Assembly: GCA_965203375.1 (NCBI GenBank)
Contig: OZ241886.1
Coordinates: 2,046,001 to 2,110,000 of the forward strand
Direction of reading: 5' to 3'
DNA: 64,000 nucleotides
From: CATQHS01 sp965203375
GTDB lineage: Bacteria > Actinomycetota > Acidimicrobiia > Acidimicrobiales > Aldehydirespiratoraceae
The notes under the pieces are model-generated. The model saw nothing but the letters and a program-made list of their open reading frames with translations. It did not search any database and was not told the DNA's origin. The stretch's first letter is position 1. The number at the start of each line of letters is the position of its first letter. A program made the position numbers and the translations under genes. Shown piece by piece: positions 61,093 to 64,000 of this stretch.

Positions 61093-61599
61093 AGTCCGCC
61101 GACCGCGCCCGCGCCCGCGACCGCGACCACCGGATCGACGGTGAGGCTTGAAGCCAACGGCGAGACCTTCGACGTAACCGTCGAGCCCCGCAAGACCCTG
61201 GCCGACGCGCTGCGGGAGGACTGCGGCCTCACCGGCACCCATCTGGGGTGCGAGCACGGGGTGTGCGGGGCATGCACGGTGCTGCTCGACGGCGAGCCGG
61301 TCCGGTCTTGTCTGCTGTTCGCGGTGCAGTGCTCGGGCCGGGAGATCCGAACGGTGGAGGGACTGGCCGACGGCGACCGCCTCCACCCCCTCCAGCAGGC
61401 GTTCTGGGACCATCACGGCCTCCAGTGCGGCTTCTGCACCCCCGGATTCCTGATGCTGGCCGCCGCGGTGCTGGAGCAGGACCCCGGCATCGGCGACGAC
61501 GACCTGCGCGAGGCGCTGTCGTCGAACCTGTGCCGCTGCACCGGCTACCAGAACATCATCACCGCCGTGCAAGCCGTCCGAGACCAGATCAATCTGTGA
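61090..61599 (+). CDS. Molybdenum hydroxylase 2Fe-2S subunit (CoxS-like)
   Basis: Protein of 169 residues. N-terminal plant-ferredoxin-type cluster CEHGVCGACTVLLDG...C and C-terminal cluster CGFCTPG...CRCTGYQNI. It passes electrons from the molybdenum centre to FAD. Lies between the two large-subunit genes. Its stop is in GTGA, which opens a 31-codon ORF. Confidence 0.92.
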   Translation: MSPPTAPAPATATTGSTVRLEANGETFDVTVEPRKTLADALREDCGLTGTHLGCEHGVCGACTVLLDGEPVRSCLLFAVQCSGREIRTVEGLADGDRLHPLQQAFWDHHGLQCGFCTPGFLMLAAAVLEQDPGIGDDDLREALSSNLCRCTGYQNIITAVQAVRDQINL

Positions 61600-61691
61600 A
61601 CCAGAGGCGGTTGTGCCGGTTTGTGAGGCCTAGGCCGGTGGGTGGCACGGGGGCCAGGTTTTGCCGCCCCGCGGCAAAACCGCGCCCGTGA
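61596..61691 (+). other. 31-codon mini-ORF coupling coxS-like gene to the second large subunit
   Basis: GTG 61596 overlaps the 2Fe-2S subunit stop and opens MNQRRLCRFVRPRPVGG..., running through the palindromic repeat to a TGA at 61689-61691. This overlaps GTG 61688, in frame with the next large subunit. The shift is 92 nt (2 modulo 3). Confidence 0.5.
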
Positions 61692-61759
61692 CAGGACCCG
61701 CCGGCCGGGGCGCGGAGGCCGCGGCAAAAACCGCGCCCGTGACAAGACCCGCCGGCCGG
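61631..61759 (+). repeat. Dispersed palindromic repeat, copy 4 plus a tandem right half
   Basis: Full unit at 61631-61708 with stem GGTTTTGCCGC/GCGGCAAAACC. The right part is repeated at about 61720-61759 (GCGGCAAAAACCGCGCCCGT...GACCCGCCGGCCGG), 51 bp downstream. Both right halves contain CCCGTGACA, so both offer an in-frame GTG for the following gene. Confidence 0.85.
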
Positions 61760-64000
61760 GGCACAGGCATCGGCCAGTCGGTCCGGCGGGTGGAGGACGG
61801 GCCGCTGCTGCGGGGCGAGGGGCGGTTCGCCGCCGACATCGACCTGCCCCGCCAGCTCCACATGCGGGTGGTGCGCTCCGACGTCGCCTGCGGGCTCCTG
61901 CGGGCGGTGGACGCCGATGCGGCCCGGGCCGCCGACGGCGTGGCCGCGGTGTGGACCGCGGCGGACGTGGCCGGCGTCGAGCCCATCGACTTCCGGCTCC
62001 GCCAGCCCGGCTTCAAGCAGATGCTGCCGTACCGCCAGCCGATCCTGGCCCGCGGCCGGGTCCGCTACGTGGGCGAGCCGGTGGCCGCGGTGTTCGCCGA
62101 GGACGCCTACCGGGCCGAGGACGCGGCCGACGAGGTGGTCGTCGAGATAGACCCGCTGGACCCGGTGCTGGACCCGACGGCGGCGCCCGGCGACTTCGGC
62201 GGCGGCCTCGACACCGAGGCGATGGTCTTCACCGAGCAGGTCGGCGACGTGGAGGCGGCCCTGGCCTCGGCCTGGCGGGTGATCGAGCTGGAGCTGTCGG
62301 TGGGCCGCCACAGCGGCATCCCCCTGGAGTGCCGGGGGGCGCTGGCCCGGCTCCACCCCGACACCGGGGTGCTGGAGGTGCTGGGCGCGGCGAAGGTGCC
62401 GTTCCACAACCGCGACGAGCTGGCCCGAATGGTGGGGATGGCGCCCAGCCGGGTCGTCCTGCGGGAGGGCCACGTGGGCGGCGGTTTCGGGATCAGGGGT
62501 GAGCTCTACCCCGAGGACGTGCTGGTGGCGCTGGCCGCGGTGCGGCTCCGGCGCCCGGTCAAGTGGATCGAGGACCGCCGGGAGCACATGGTGGCCGCCA
62601 ACCACAGCCGCGACCAGCACCACCGGGTGCGGGCCGCCATCGGCCCCGACGGGGTGATAGCCGGCCTCGACGTGGCCTTCACCGCCGACCAGGGCGCCTA
62701 CGTCCGCACCCACGGGGCCACCGTGCCTACCCTCACCGCCGCCCTGCTGCCTGGCCCCTACCGGGTGCCGAGCTACCGGGTGGCCGGCCGGGTCCGCCTC
62801 ACCAACAAGACCCCGGCCGGGACCTACCGGTCGCCGGGCCGCTACGAGGGCACCTTCGTGCGGGAACGGGTGCTCGACGCGGTAGCCGACGCGGCCGGGC
62901 TGGACCGGCTGGAGGTGCGGCGGCGCAACCTCATCGGCCCGGCCGAGATGCCCTTCGACCGGGGCACCAGCGCCCTGGGAACCAGGGTCGTCTACGACTC
63001 CGGCGACTACCCGAGGCTGATGGAGCGGGCCATCGAGCACTGGGACCTGGCCGCTGAGGCCCGGCGGCTGGAGGCCCGGCGGGCGGCCGGGGAGGCGGTG
63101 GGGATCGGCTACGGCTTCTTCGTGGAGAAGTCGGGACTCGGCCCCTACGCCGGGGCCAGGGTGGAGGTGGACGAGGCGGGCTGCGTGCGGGTGGTCACCG
63201 GGGCCGCCTCGGTGGGCCAGGGCGTGGAGACGGTGATCGCCCAGATATGCGACGAGGTGCTCGGGGTGGGGCTGGAGGCCATCTCGGTGGTCCACGGCCA
63301 GACCGACCAGATGGCCTACGGGCTGGGGGCCTTCGCCAGCCGGGTCACGGTGATGACCGGCAGCGCCGCCCACCGGGCCGCGGTGGGTCTGCGGGACCGG
63401 ATCGCCGAGGCGGCCGCGGAGCTGCTGGAGGCCGACCCGGCCGACTTGGAGCTGGCCGGCGGCCGGGTCCAGGTGGCGGGCGCCCCGGCCAAGTCGCTGA
63501 GCCTGGGCGAGGTGGCCGCCGCGGCCGCGCCGGGGCGGCCCGGGGCGGCCCGGGGCCGGCCCGGCCTGGTGTGCGAGGACTGGTTCGAGACCACCCACAT
63601 GACCTACCCGTACGGGTTCCACGCCGCGGTGGTGCGGATCGATCCCGGCACCGGCCGGGCGGCGGTCGAGCGCTACCTGGTGGCCTACGACGTGGGCCGG
63701 TCCGTCAACCCGATGCTGGTGGAGGGCCAGGTGGTGGGGGGCGCGGCCCAGGGCATCGGCGGGGCCCTGCTGGAGGAGTTCGCCTACGACGGCGGCGGGC
63801 AGCCCCTGGCCGCCTCGTTCATGGACTATCTGCTGCCCACCGCGGCCGAGACCCCGCCGGTGGAGGTGCTGGTGACCGAGGACGCGCCCAGCCCGCTGAA
63901 CCCGCTGGGGGTGAAGGGCGCGGGGGAGGGCGGCGCCGCGGCCTGCGGGGCGGCGGTGGCCTCGGCCATCGACGACGCCCTGGGCCGCCCCGGCGCGGTG
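61688..64000 (+). CDS. Molybdopterin-binding large subunit 2, partial (runs off right edge)
   Basis: 771 codons are visible and open at the edge. GTG 61688 or GTG 61739 starts it, both inside the intergenic repeat; the conserved part begins IGQSVRRVEDGPLLRGEGRF. Family landmarks: LREGHVGGGFGIRGELYPED, TYRSPGRYEG at the active-site loop, YDVGRSVNPMLVEGQVVGG, and GVKGAGEGGAAACGAAVASA with the catalytic Glu. It is clearly paralogous to the first large subunit but diverged, so the two may share the FAD and 2Fe-2S subunits and give two substrate specificities. It lacks the CO dehydrogenase AYxCSFR loop. Confidence 0.85.
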   Translation, partial: MTGPAGRGAEAAAKTAPVTRPAGRGTGIGQSVRRVEDGPLLRGEGRFAADIDLPRQLHMRVVRSDVACGLLRAVDADAARAADGVAAVWTAADVAGVEPIDFRLRQPGFKQMLPYRQPILARGRVRYVGEPVAAVFAEDAYRAEDAADEVVVEIDPLDPVLDPTAAPGDFGGGLDTEAMVFTEQVGDVEAALASAWRVIELELSVGRHSGIPLECRGALARLHPDTGVLEVLGAAKVPFHNRDELARMVGMAPSRVVLREGHVGGGFGIRGELYPEDVLVALAAVRLRRPVKWIEDRREHMVAANHSRDQHHRVRAAIGPDGVIAGLDVAFTADQGAYVRTHGATVPTLTAALLPGPYRVPSYRVAGRVRLTNKTPAGTYRSPGRYEGTFVRERVLDAVADAAGLDRLEVRRRNLIGPAEMPFDRGTSALGTRVVYDSGDYPRLMERAIEHWDLAAEARRLEARRAAGEAVGIGYGFFVEKSGLGPYAGARVEVDEAGCVRVVTGAASVGQGVETVIAQICDEVLGVGLEAISVVHGQTDQMAYGLGAFASRVTVMTGSAAHRAAVGLRDRIAEAAAELLEADPADLELAGGRVQVAGAPAKSLSLGEVAAAAAPGRPGAARGRPGLVCEDWFETTHMTYPYGFHAAVVRIDPGTGRAAVERYLVAYDVGRSVNPMLVEGQVVGGAAQGIGGALLEEFAYDGGGQPLAASFMDYLLPTAAETPPVEVLVTEDAPSPLNPLGVKGAGEGGAAACGAAVASAIDDALGRPGAV

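Overview
The window is high-GC DNA whose gene content fits a free-living or host-associated actinobacterium, most likely an Acidimicrobiia-type marine or sponge lineage. This rests on gene content and codon style only: a menB/geranylgeranyl-reductase menaquinone signature, many CoA-, terpene- and 2-oxoglutarate-dioxygenase genes, a DMSP-demethylase-like protein, tandem xanthine-dehydrogenase-type enzymes, and frequent GTG starts. No rRNA, tRNA or CRISPR array was seen.

Layout. (1) 1-14.4 kb is a defence and toxin-antitoxin island: a partial STAND/NACHT NTPase with an AT-rich C-terminal part, an AAA/DUF4143 ATPase, an orphan DUF433 antitoxin with an 8-codon toxin stub, a DUF1156 DNA adenine methyltransferase and a PLD-SNF2 helicase. 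Three copies of a small tail-anchored coiled-coil gene lie among these on the opposite strand, with a scrambled mosaic of fragments between methylase and helicase. (2) 14.4-19.5 kb carries an acyltransferase with ankyrin repeats inserted in it, a zinc uptake pair (znuA-znuB; the ATPase lies 19 kb away), an AT-rich orphan gene, and the tails of two convergent genes that look like a lost restriction-modification system. (3) 19.5-47.3 kb is metabolic core: phytanoyl-CoA-type dioxygenases, a lactone oxidase, a peroxiredoxin, and a leftward operon for branched or terpenoid acyl-CoA breakdown (acyl-CoA carboxylase alpha and beta, AtuA, TIGR03084, enoyl-CoA hydratase, then a phosphotransferase and a dehydrogenase). 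It also holds a DmdA-like gene, menaquinone genes, znuC, uracil-DNA glycosylase, cupins and a nitrilase. (4) 47.9-57 kb is a lower-GC block of three large secreted repeat proteins sharing S-layer-homology and golvesin-like modules; one is a metzincin protease split by a frameshift. (5) 57-64 kb is a molybdenum hydroxylase operon (FAD, large, 2Fe-2S, second large subunit running off the window).

The most unusual structure is not a gene family. At seven junctions between co-directional genes the stop codon overlaps a start codon (RTGA). That start opens a very short ORF which, in most cases, again ends in a TGA overlapping another start, until the real downstream gene begins. At four loci the units are visibly tandem-repeated. 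Unit lengths are 68, 38, 35 and 32 nt (also 56 and 92 without repetition); all are 2 modulo 3, exactly what keeps each stop overlapping the next start. The 68-nt spacing (23 codons plus stop) recurs at three unrelated loci. I found no established family that explains this, and I rate it the best candidate here for something undescribed.

A dispersed palindromic repeat of about 78 bp occurs four times between genes; one copy carries a compensatory base change in its stem, and another supplies the start codon of the last gene.
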